A stretch of 31,325 bases of DNA, taken from IMG/VR virus record IMGVR_UViG_3300037189_005055, positions 1-31,325 of that record. The stretch is one strand, 5' to 3'. Positions 12,710-19,921 of this stretch are shown piece after piece. This DNA comes from a virus. Under the pieces are notes generated by a model. It was not told where the DNA came from. It ran no database searches and was given only the letters and a program-made list of their open reading frames with translations. Position 1 is the first letter of the stretch. Every line of letters begins with the position of its first letter. Both the position numbers and the translations under genes were made by a program.

Positions 12710-12721
12710 GAAAGGGGAGGC

Positions 12722-13468
12722 ATGGTAACGAAAAGGAGAGCAGCTTTGCTAGAAGAAGCGCCTACAACCACAACGACGACAACGACGAGATCGTTGAAGA
12801 TAAAGCTGGATGACATGAACACCATCCAGCCTAAGACAGCAATGCAGAAGTCGTTCTTTGACGCCTACAAATCAGGACACTATTTCATGTGTCTGCATGG
12901 TGTAGCTGGTACAGGGAAGAGCTACATTGCTCTGTATCGAGCGTTAGAGGAAGTGTTGGACAAGTCGTCTTCTTTCAACAAAGTAGTCATCATTCGTTCT
13001 GCTGTACAGAGCAGAGAAATGGGACATCTACCAGGCAATGTCGAAGACAAAATGGAGGTATATATTCAGCCTTACCGACAAATCACAACAGATTTGTTCA
13101 ACCGCAAAGACGCCTGGGATAGACTTTGCGAACAAGGCCACATAGAATTCTTGTCTACGTCGTTCATTCGTGGCACCACCTTCTGGAACTCCATCATCTT
13201 GGTTGATGAATTCCAGAACATGAACTTCGAAGAGCTAGACACCATCATCACTCGCGTTGGTAACAACAGCAAAATCATCTTCTGTGGAGACATTCGACAG
13301 ACAGATTTGAGGAAGAAGGATGACAGGACAGGCTTGCCTAAGTTCATGTCCATTGCTGACAGCATGACGCAGTTCAGCAAGTTCGAATTCAGCGTGAACG
13401 ACATTGTTAGAAGCAGTCTGGTAAAAGACTACATCATCGCTAAGATGAAGCATGAAGATGGAGAGTAA
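12722..13468 (+). CDS. PhoH-like P-loop ATPase, 248 aa
   Basis: AAGGGGAGG at 12712-12720 strongly supports ATG at 12722. Residues 35-248 match the PhoH domain: Walker A HGVAGTGKSYIAL (K66), a conserved RSAVQSREMGHLPG, Walker B SIILVDEFQNM (D162, E163), and sensor-like FCGDIRQTDL. PhoH proteins are superfamily 1-type ATPases frequent in marine phages; links to phosphate stress or RNA metabolism have been proposed but the phage role is unsettled. An oddity is a run of eight threonines (residues 15-22) before the domain, coded by mixed ACN codons, probably a flexible linker. Confidence 0.9.
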   Translation: MVTKRRAALLEEAPTTTTTTTTRSLKIKLDDMNTIQPKTAMQKSFFDAYKSGHYFMCLHGVAGTGKSYIALYRALEEVLDKSSSFNKVVIIRSAVQSREMGHLPGNVEDKMEVYIQPYRQITTDLFNRKDAWDRLCEQGHIEFLSTSFIRGTTFWNSIILVDEFQNMNFEELDTIITRVGNNSKIIFCGDIRQTDLRKKDDRTGLPKFMSIADSMTQFSKFEFSVNDIVRSSLVKDYIIAKMKHEDGE

Positions 13469-13470
13469 AA

Positions 13471-13725
13471 ATGATTAGTATGGAATTTCGTCATGGATTT
13501 GGTATCGACTTCGAGTTCAATGAGAACATCTGCTATCGAGCAGGTCTTGTTGACGAAGAAGGCAAGGAGCTTGCAGGTGAGCACATCATGTGCTACATTG
13601 GACACATCATCAGGCTTCCTCTGATGACCATCTACATTGGTGAATTTGCTCCTATTGAGGAGATGTCCAATTTTGGTGGCTTCAACAAAACGCAGCAAGT
13701 AGAGGAGAAGAAGGATGACCAATAA
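13471..13725 (+). CDS. Hypothetical protein, 84 aa
   Basis: ATG at 13471 starts two bases after the phoH-like stop; GGAGAG at 13460-13465 lies inside that gene's end. The protein begins MISMEFRHGFGIDFEFNENI and is beta-rich with a hydrophobic middle (IMCYIGHIIRLPLMTIYIGE), then an acidic/Lys tail. The middle could be buried strands instead of a membrane helix. No family recognised. It overlaps the next gene by 11 nt. Confidence 0.65.
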   Translation: MISMEFRHGFGIDFEFNENICYRAGLVDEEGKELAGEHIMCYIGHIIRLPLMTIYIGEFAPIEEMSNFGGFNKTQQVEEKKDDQ

Positions 13726-13903
13726 TTCCTTCGCTTACAAGGAGGGCTATTACGCCTTCAGTCGAGGCTGGACTGAGAACAAGTACAATCACAGCACCAG
13801 CAAAGGCAAGGAATGGCAGCGTGGCTTTGACCGAGCCTACTTCGACAATCTCAACTACCTTCAGAGGAGCAAGCATGTTTTTAACGCCAGTAACGCCTAT
13901 TGA
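13715..13903 (+). CDS. Small RMF-like hypothetical protein, 62 aa
   Basis: AGAGGAGAAGAAGG upstream of ATG at 13715 is a strong ribosome site. The order AYKEGYYAFSRGWTENKY followed by KEWQRGFDRAYFD fits the loose pattern A/Y-x2-G-x2-A-x3-G....NPY......W-x2-GF-x2-A seen in ribosome modulation factor-like small proteins and their phage relatives. That similarity is by eye only and the Pro of the NPY position is missing. If real it might act on ribosomes or nucleic acid; otherwise unknown. Confidence 0.65.
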   Translation: MTNNSFAYKEGYYAFSRGWTENKYNHSTSKGKEWQRGFDRAYFDNLNYLQRSKHVFNASNAY

Positions 13904-14204
13904 GCTGTGCAACACTGTGTCTGTCAAAGACTGGTCCATCTACGAGATTGAGTACAAGGGTGAGCTAGAGCGACACATCGTTGGCTTTGACTTCACAGAC
14001 ATGTGGGCAACCAGGGTGTCCACCGCCATCAAGAGCTTCAGCATGGATACCATGCAAATGGTGACGAAGAGCGGGCGAGTCTACACTCTCAGCGAAGAAC
14101 CAAGGGATACAGCACAGCCTCCATATCCTGTGTGGCTGGATTGGTGTTGCATGATTGGTGTTGAGGACTGGAAGAACGTCACAGACTCTTACAAGAAGCA
14201 TTAA
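13875..14204 (+). CDS. Hypothetical protein, 109 aa, last gene of the plus arm
   Basis: GAGGAG at 13864-13869 supports ATG at 13875, which overlaps the previous gene by 29 nt. The protein (MFLTPVTPIELCNTVSVKDW...) is Trp/Asp-rich with alternating beta strands (YEIEYKGELERHIVGFDFTD) and ends KNVTDSYKKH. No motif identifies it. Its TAA is immediately followed by the first base of a tRNA gene, so the tRNAs are probably processed from the same transcript. Confidence 0.7.
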   Translation: MFLTPVTPIELCNTVSVKDWSIYEIEYKGELERHIVGFDFTDMWATRVSTAIKSFSMDTMQMVTKSGRVYTLSEEPRDTAQPPYPVWLDWCCMIGVEDWKNVTDSYKKH

Positions 14205-14279
14205 GCGTCCATAGCTTAAAGGATAAAGCCGTGCCCTTCTAAGGCACTGATGTAGGTTCGATTCCTACTGGATGCGCCA
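14205..14279 (+). tRNA. tRNA-Arg (anticodon UCU)
   Basis: A full cloverleaf fits 75 nt: acceptor GCGTCCA/TGGATGC (one G-T pair), D stem GCTT/AAGC, anticodon stem GTGCC/GGCAC with loop CTTCTAA, T stem GTAGG/CCTAC with TTCGATT, discriminator G and encoded CCA. The anticodon TCT reads AGA (and AGG by wobble), codons that appear often in this window. It starts directly after the stop of the upstream gene. Confidence 0.95.
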
Positions 14280-14281
14280 AA

Positions 14282-14357
14282 GCCCTGTAAGCATTGCTGG
14301 CGATGCAACGGATTTGTAACCCGAAGATAGCAGGTTCGATTCCTGCACAGGGCACCA
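14282..14357 (+). tRNA. tRNA-Thr (anticodon UGU)
   Basis: Perfect acceptor stem GCCCTGT/ACAGGGC, D stem GCAT/ATGC, T stem GCAGG/CCTGC, discriminator A and encoded CCA give 76 nt. The anticodon loop TTTGTAA puts TGT at 34-36 (reads ACA). The anticodon stem ACGGA/CCCGA has only three Watson-Crick pairs: the loop-closing pair is A-C and the outermost is A-A. This is weaker than usual, so identity or activity could be altered, though T33 and A37 are normal. Confidence 0.85.
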
Positions 14358-14361
14358 AAAA

Positions 14362-14447
14362 GCGGTTATGACGGAATTGGTAGACGTAGCGGGCTTAAAC
14401 CCCGCTGTCCTTAGGACGTACAGGTTCGATCCCTGTTAGCCGCACCA
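14362..14447 (+). tRNA. tRNA-Leu (anticodon UAA)
   Basis: The 86-nt gene has acceptor GCGGTTA/TAGCCGC (one T-G pair), anticodon stem GCGGG/CCCGC with loop CTTAAAC (TAA at 34-36, reads UUA), a long variable arm GTCCTTAGGAC typical of Leu/Ser class II tRNAs, T stem ACAGG/CCTGT and encoded ACCA. It is the third of three tRNAs spaced by only 2-4 nt. Confidence 0.95.
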
Positions 14448-14452
14448 AAAAC

Positions 14453-14476
14453 AAAGGCCCTTAATTGGGCCTTTTT
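14453..14476. terminator. Bidirectional intrinsic terminator between convergent arms
   Basis: Stem AAAGGCCC (14453-14460) / GGGCCTTT (14467-14474) with loop TTAATT. The top strand ends in TTTTT. The bottom strand reads GGGCCTTTGTTTTTGG, so U-tracts exist in both directions. It would end the plus arm after the tRNAs and the minus arm after the 1102-aa gene. Confidence 0.9.
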
Positions 14477-14495
14477 GCTGTGCAGCGAATATGCT

Positions 14496-17400
14496 TTATC
14501 TACCGAATAACCTATTAGTCTGCTCTGTTAGTGTTCCTGTTCTCGCCTTAAGCTCTGTTTCATACTTGTCAATAGCAAACCAATCTTTGGCGTTCTCCAG
14601 CGTCACTCCCTTGTGGTCTTCTGCATAGCGTCTGTTGATGGCTTCCTTAGCCTGCTTAGGCAGCTTGTTAAACCGCATTTTGTAGATGCGAGGAAGATCG
14701 TCTTTGGACACATTGGCATTGACAACCTGGCGAGCAACAGCAACCTGCTCACGGACAGCAGCGTTCATCATGATGTTCTTCTCTACATCAGGAAGAAGTC
14801 TGTATTGGTTGCTATTCAGCAGAGGACTAATTTTCTCATTCACTCTCTTGTTAGCTTCAGCGATGAGCATACGGTCATAGTTTCTGTCACCGCTGCTGGA
14901 GCCGTACAGAGCATATGGATCTAGATTGAGCCTGGTGATTTCAGACTCAACAGGAGAGCGCTTAAGCACTTGTCTGAAGCCCAGCAGCCTGTTGAAGTAT
15001 TCACCTTCTCTAGACAGTTCCTCTTCATTGAGCCTGATAACAGCCTCAGGAAGCTGTTCCTTGAACACCGGCAGCTTACCTGCTACACGCTGTAAAGCAG
15101 CCTCTGCAAAGGCTCCTGGTGCTGATTCAGCTTCGATGATGTTGGGGTCTCTAACAACTCTTCCTTCTTCTCTGATGAGGTTAGCAAAGTCATAGAGTTG
15201 TTTGACGATGAACGGCTGAGTGAAACCACCAGCGATGTCTCCAACAAACTTGCCGTTCTCAATAAGGAATTGACGAGCGGCTTCATCACTCTTTAAGACA
15301 TTGAAAATTCTATCTACAAAGGTGTCACCACTGCCTGCATTGAATTTAAGACCAATTACAGATTCAATAGCGCTCTTAACGTCAGAATCTTTCAATGTCC
15401 CTTGTGCGTTTCTGACAAAGATATCAGCGATAGCAAAGTATGAACCAGGTGTGCCTAAGGCCCTTACGTCAATAGTAGTGCCTCTGTTTGTCTTCACTTC
15501 ATACCACGGAACATCTTGGTTTTTCTCTCTGTACTCAATAGCAGAAGCGAAGGCAGCAGTGCCCACAGCGGCTTGAGCAGCCTTCTCAGAAGCTCTTCTG
15601 TAGAGAAGTTCAGCCTTGCCTGTTTCTCCAGCTTTGGCAAGACGAACAGCCTGAGACATTTCTTCACCAGCGCCAACAAGGCCTACAGGGCTGTATTTAT
15701 ACAGATAGGAAACAGCGTTTGCCATGTAGCGAGGGAACGGAATAGCAAAGTTGACAAACGGTGTTTTGTCAATGAGCCTAATCATCTCTGATCCGAGTGT
15801 TGAAGCTCCTCTTTCAAAGGAAGAAACAATAGTAGCATCTCTGGCTTTAGGAACATATGCAAACGTTGTTTGCAGCGCTTCCTTCATTGCCTCTTTAATG
15901 ATTGGAGAAGGGATGTCGATGTCCTTTTCAAGGAAGTCTGTGTAAAGATTTTGTCCTTGACGACGCAGTTGTCTATCAACAGAATCAGCAAACACGGCTC
16001 TACGAACAAAGCTGTCTGTGACAACGTTGAGCGAGTTAGCCCAACGAGCAACAGCAGAGACTTGCCTGTCCCCTGTCTCCTGCAGAGCATTGTTGATGTT
16101 GTCCAAGAGGATGGGATTGCTCTTCAATATTTGATCAGTGACTTCGCTGCTTAGTCCTTGATTCTTCATGTAGAAATAGACATCAAAGGCGTCATGGATG
16201 GTGTCACCCATTGACCGCTTAAGCGTCTCCATACGCTGTCCCTGTGCTGATTTAGACAGAGCACTACCAATGGAATAGGCTGTGCCTTCCATGAGTTGGA
16301 TGCCTGTCTTCATAGGCACAACAATGGCTGTTGACAACACGTTTCTAGCTGTGGTGTCAACACCGGAGGTGATCCAGGCTTTCCATTCTCTAGCTAAGCC
16401 TTGCTGTGCAGCATTGAATTTAGACAGAGCACCAACTTGATCGTTATCAAAGTTGTAAAGACTGTTAATCTTCTTCTCAAAATCTGGGTTGGTAGCTGCC
16501 GCTCTTTTGAATACAGCAGCAGCAGCAGAATATTGCTGCATAATGCGGGCAGCATCTGTCACTGTTGCTTTGTTCATAGCAGCGAACTGCTCTTTAGTGA
16601 CGCCGCTTTCCGTCAGAGCCTTCTCCAGCACTACGCTGTCAATGTCCTGCATACGAGCAAACACTTTGTTCAAAGCAGAACTGATTTGCTCTTGAGGCTT
16701 AAGCTGGAAATTGGGGTCATTCTTGACAACATGCAGAGCAATACGGACGGCTGCTTTACTCAATTCTGTCTTCACCTTAGCATCTGTCAAAGCATTAGCA
16801 GGGTCAATGGTGTCCAACAAAGAACGCCCATACAGCTTCATATACTCATCATGAACCCTATCCATGTTGTCGTTGATGGGGTCAATAAGAGCCTTCTCCA
16901 CCGCTGTAACAGGAGACGTAGGTGACGTAGGACCAAGACCTTGTTTATTTCTTTGGTCTGCAATGGCTTCGCTGAGTCTCTGTCCTTGTTGTTGAACACG
17001 TTGGGGTTTGACAGCATCAAGCAGCAACGGAGCACCAGCACTGATGGCACCAGCAAACAACATAGCTGCGCCAGTGCTGACAGGGTCTAGAGGTGCTGGT
17101 TGTTCTTTGAATGCCTTAGCCTCTTCCTGCTCTGCACGCTGTCCAGTGATGTTCTGAGCACCAGCAATGGCTGCTTCTGACGTAGCTAAGCCAGCAACAC
17201 CAGCACGCTTAAGAGCAACATCAGAAGCCTCTTTAGCGGCTACACGCAGTGCTCCTTGTGCGCCAAACTTACCAGCACCTGCACCAACCATATAGAGAGG
17301 AATGTCTGTTCCTATAGCTTTGGCAACGTCAACAACAGGACGAATGCCTGTTTGACCACCTGGCTCAAACACACCAGCCATTTTGTCGTACAAGTCTCTG

Positions 17401-17804
17401 CCCTTGGCAATGTCCAGCTTCTGCTTCTCAGGAGCATTGGCAATACGCATCAACTCAGGAATCTGACCAACAGTGGTTCCTACTTCAGCAAGACGACGCT
17501 CTGACATGAAGCGCTTGACAAGGTCTTCTCTGGTTTCTTCTTGCTTAAGACCAGGCTGTCCAGAAGCAACCAAGTAGTTTTGAGCAATGTTGAACAGCTT
17601 ATCATCCTGAGCAACATCGCCAAAGGCAATCTTAGGAGGCTCTGTAGGACGAACACTAGCAACAGTTGCACGCTGTCGCGGCAACATGCGAGGAATCTCC
17701 TCAGTGCCTTCAGCGAGAAAAGCTGGGCGACGTTGAGGAACTAAGTCCTCAAAAGCACCCGGTGTAGCCTTTTTAGGAATGAGGTCGTCAAAACCTGTTG
17801 CCAT
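14496..17804 (-). CDS. Large internal virion / ejection-type protein, 1102 aa
   Basis: This is the last gene of the virion arm and is comparable in size and position to T7 gp16. The N-terminus has two 'F(D/E)DL(I/V)P' repeats (GFDDLIPKK at 4-12, FEDLVPQRR at 18-26), a feature I associate with internal and injected phage proteins. The middle alternates Ala/Gly-rich, mildly hydrophobic stretches (near 160-185 and 245-260) with long helical charged regions, as expected for a protein that must unfold, leave the capsid and form a channel. No lytic transglycosylase motif is seen. It starts at the previous gene's stop (TAATG, one shared base). Role inferred from context. Confidence 0.7.
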   Translation of the reverse strand: MATGFDDLIPKKATPGAFEDLVPQRRPAFLAEGTEEIPRMLPRQRATVASVRPTEPPKIAFGDVAQDDKLFNIAQNYLVASGQPGLKQEETREDLVKRFMSERRLAEVGTTVGQIPELMRIANAPEKQKLDIAKGRDLYDKMAGVFEPGGQTGIRPVVDVAKAIGTDIPLYMVGAGAGKFGAQGALRVAAKEASDVALKRAGVAGLATSEAAIAGAQNITGQRAEQEEAKAFKEQPAPLDPVSTGAAMLFAGAISAGAPLLLDAVKPQRVQQQGQRLSEAIADQRNKQGLGPTSPTSPVTAVEKALIDPINDNMDRVHDEYMKLYGRSLLDTIDPANALTDAKVKTELSKAAVRIALHVVKNDPNFQLKPQEQISSALNKVFARMQDIDSVVLEKALTESGVTKEQFAAMNKATVTDAARIMQQYSAAAAVFKRAAATNPDFEKKINSLYNFDNDQVGALSKFNAAQQGLAREWKAWITSGVDTTARNVLSTAIVVPMKTGIQLMEGTAYSIGSALSKSAQGQRMETLKRSMGDTIHDAFDVYFYMKNQGLSSEVTDQILKSNPILLDNINNALQETGDRQVSAVARWANSLNVVTDSFVRRAVFADSVDRQLRRQGQNLYTDFLEKDIDIPSPIIKEAMKEALQTTFAYVPKARDATIVSSFERGASTLGSEMIRLIDKTPFVNFAIPFPRYMANAVSYLYKYSPVGLVGAGEEMSQAVRLAKAGETGKAELLYRRASEKAAQAAVGTAAFASAIEYREKNQDVPWYEVKTNRGTTIDVRALGTPGSYFAIADIFVRNAQGTLKDSDVKSAIESVIGLKFNAGSGDTFVDRIFNVLKSDEAARQFLIENGKFVGDIAGGFTQPFIVKQLYDFANLIREEGRVVRDPNIIEAESAPGAFAEAALQRVAGKLPVFKEQLPEAVIRLNEEELSREGEYFNRLLGFRQVLKRSPVESEITRLNLDPYALYGSSSGDRNYDRMLIAEANKRVNEKISPLLNSNQYRLLPDVEKNIMMNAAVREQVAVARQVVNANVSKDDLPRIYKMRFNKLPKQAKEAINRRYAEDHKGVTLENAKDWFAIDKYETELKARTGTLTEQTNRLFGR

Positions 17805-19270
17805 TAGAAATCCCGTCCTGTGAGTTCTTTGAAACGCTTCTTAACAGCGGCTGGATCAGCGCCTTGTGCAATAGCGTTTTGTGCATCTTCTCTTAGTTGC
17901 ACGATGTTAGGAGGAACCGCCACAGGTGTTCTAGCCCCTAAGCCACGCGGAGTAGCAGCCGTAGCTGATGCTGCCTGAGGAGGCGCTGCAGGCGCTGCAG
18001 AACGAGTGGCTGGAGGCGCAGCAGCAGGAGCCGCAGGCTCCACCCTAGTTGCAGGCTCTGTAGCGGCTGTAGGAGGCGTTACAGGCCTTGCTGGTGCTGT
18101 ACCGATGCCGCTCAAGAGCGAGTCAATGGCTGCTTTGTATGCGTCACTGATGGGCGCTCTAGTCATTGGATCAACGAATCGACCAGCAACAGCACGAACA
18201 GCGCTGGCATAGACTGCATCAATGTCCTTCTTTACATCTACTCCTGGATCACCAATGTAGTTGTACGAAGAACTACCGTCTGCGTTTGTAACGACAGCAA
18301 TGTTTTTACCGACAAGATCGCCGTATTTCCGAGCAACAGCATTTGTACCAGCTGTCTGAGCAAACTTAAACAAGTCACCAGGAGACAGCATGTTCTTGTC
18401 AATACCGTCACCACGCATGATTTCAACTTCTGCTTTGTCCTTTTCCTGCACTGTCGTATCAGGACTAGCAACAATAGCAATCAGTTCATTACGACGCTTA
18501 CTCCAGCTACGCTGAGTAGGTGTCAGTAAGCTAATAGCAGCTTCTGTTGTAGCAAGCTCTTCCAAAGCCTTCGTAGTTCTAGGATTGTCTTTTCCAAATT
18601 GACGAGTAAACTGAACCACCTTGCCTTGAAGGTGCTCCAATTGCTCCTCAGGCTTCTTGATGTCTTTGGGATAGAGTTCAGCGTTGATGCGGGCAACATC
18701 AAGCAACGGATCTGTCGTGGAAGGACCAACGCCTTCGTAGGCCAGCAACTGAGCAGCAGAAGCACCGCCACCAACTGTGCCAGCAATCTTTTCTGCCCTG
18801 CCTGTGCTGATACCAGTGCGGAAGAAGCCTCTGTCCTGCCCTAACGCTGCTTGCATCTGTTCAGGAGAAACAGCAGCAGGAGCAGCAGAAAGACTATCGA
18901 TGTACTTCTGCACTGTCTCAAAGCTCTTTGGAATCTTGTCCTTGTTGGTAACGAGATAGGAAGCCAAGTTAAGAGCTTCACCTTTTCCACGGCGGTCAAT
19001 GAAGTCTTTTGCAATGGCATCATTGGAAATGAGAGCCAGCTTTTCCTCTTCTGTCTCTGATCCTGTCAGATAAGGAGAAATGGAGCTATAGCGATCTGTC
19101 AGCGCTGTCTTCTTAGCAGCTACTTCAGCTTCTCTCTTTTGCTTGTTTACAGCAGCCAGTTTAAGACGAGTGGTGATGAGTTCTTCATTCTCTTCACGCT
19201 CACGCTTAAGTTTCTCTGCCTTACCGAGAGCTAAGCCTGTTAACAGCCCTGTCAATGCAATAGAAGCCAT
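17804..19270 (-). CDS. Internal virion-type structural protein, 488 aa
   Basis: ATG at 19270 follows AAGGAG with five bases of spacing. Residues 3-16 are hydrophobic (SIALTGLLTGLALG), followed by a charged coiled-coil-like helix to about 60 (KAEKLKREREENEELITTRL). The body is helical. Residues 395-450 are an Ala/Pro linker (for example RVEPAAPAAAPPATRSAAPA), and the protein ends in AIAQGADPAAVKKRFKELTG, a small helical motif I associate with phage structural proteins. Position just upstream of the 1102-aa gene suggests the counterpart of T7 gp15. No enzyme motif seen. Confidence 0.65.
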   Translation of the reverse strand: MASIALTGLLTGLALGKAEKLKREREENEELITTRLKLAAVNKQKREAEVAAKKTALTDRYSSISPYLTGSETEEEKLALISNDAIAKDFIDRRGKGEALNLASYLVTNKDKIPKSFETVQKYIDSLSAAPAAVSPEQMQAALGQDRGFFRTGISTGRAEKIAGTVGGGASAAQLLAYEGVGPSTTDPLLDVARINAELYPKDIKKPEEQLEHLQGKVVQFTRQFGKDNPRTTKALEELATTEAAISLLTPTQRSWSKRRNELIAIVASPDTTVQEKDKAEVEIMRGDGIDKNMLSPGDLFKFAQTAGTNAVARKYGDLVGKNIAVVTNADGSSSYNYIGDPGVDVKKDIDAVYASAVRAVAGRFVDPMTRAPISDAYKAAIDSLLSGIGTAPARPVTPPTAATEPATRVEPAAPAAAPPATRSAAPAAPPQAASATAATPRGLGARTPVAVPPNIVQLREDAQNAIAQGADPAAVKKRFKELTGRDF

Positions 19271-19272
19271 TT

Positions 19273-19725
19273 TTACTCCTTAGACATCAGCCCAGCCTGA
19301 CGAACAGCAGGCGCTTGCTTCACTTCAGCAACAGCGCTCTTAAGCACCTCCATTGCCGTTTTCTCATCCACCTCTGTAGCTTGAATGTAGTCTTCGTCTT
19401 CAACGATGTATCCAACATCATTCATGTCGCCAATGGTCTTCATCAGTTCAACAATGATGGGAATAGCAACGAAGCCAGCGTCAATGGTGTGAATACCCTT
19501 CATCACTCCAGCCTTAATCATCCCATTAGCCATTGTTAACAGAGGCGTGTTCGCCTCCATAGCCGAGAGAAGATTGTCAACAGCTTTCTCCGTCGTCAGC
19601 TTCTCTGTGTAGAAAGCAACAACGTCATCCAGAGAAGAATACTGAGGAGGCTGTTCCCAAGGATTGTTACCGGGCGTTCCTGTCAAAGACATACCAGGAA
19701 TAGGAGTTGCTCTTAATTCTCTCAT
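19273..19725 (-). CDS. Small structural-type protein, 150 aa
   Basis: ATG at 19725 overlaps the upstream stop (ATGA) and has GAGAGGAAC upstream. The N-terminus reads PIPGMSLTGTPGNNPWEQPP, close to a 'PG.SLT..P.N.PWE.PP' motif I associate with virion structural proteins of T4-like and podovirus-type phages. The remainder is helical with hydrophobic Ala/Gly/Ile segments (AGFVAIPIIVELMK) that could be membrane-interacting. Its place before the 488- and 1102-aa genes makes it a possible third ejection protein, as T7 gp14 is. Inference from order. Confidence 0.65.
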   Translation of the reverse strand: MRELRATPIPGMSLTGTPGNNPWEQPPQYSSLDDVVAFYTEKLTTEKAVDNLLSAMEANTPLLTMANGMIKAGVMKGIHTIDAGFVAIPIIVELMKTIGDMNDVGYIVEDEDYIQATEVDEKTAMEVLKSAVAEVKQAPAVRQAGLMSKE

Positions 19726-19916
19726 TTGACAAGTTCCTCTCGTTGCTTTCTGATGATGGCAATGTACTTGGCAATCTGTGCCTCAGGGGAAGACTCATCA
19801 ATCTTGCTCATCTTCCCTTTAGGAGCTAACAAGCCAGACGTAGACAAAGGAAGCTCTTTGTTCTTGTCGTGGATGAGCTTATCCACTCTTGCCATCAAAG
19901 TTTTGTAGTTTCTCAT
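19722..19916 (-). CDS. Small hypothetical protein, 64 aa
   Basis: ATG at 19916 is preceded by GGTGAGG at close spacing, which includes the stop of the upstream gene. TTG and GTG codons further up would overlap that gene and have no ribosome site. The protein is basic and helical (MRNYKTLMARVDKLIHDKNK, then AQIAKYIAIIRKQREELVK), resembling a small scaffolding or assembly factor. No family recognised. Its stop overlaps the next gene. Confidence 0.6.
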   Translation of the reverse strand: MRNYKTLMARVDKLIHDKNKELPLSTSGLLAPKGKMSKIDESSPEAQIAKYIAIIRKQREELVK

Positions 19917-19921
19917 AAGCC

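Noticed and set aside
14496-17804. Lytic transglycosylase domain in the gp16-like protein
   Set aside because: The usual E...S...NP..A.GL-Q pattern was not found in the N-terminal third or elsewhere.
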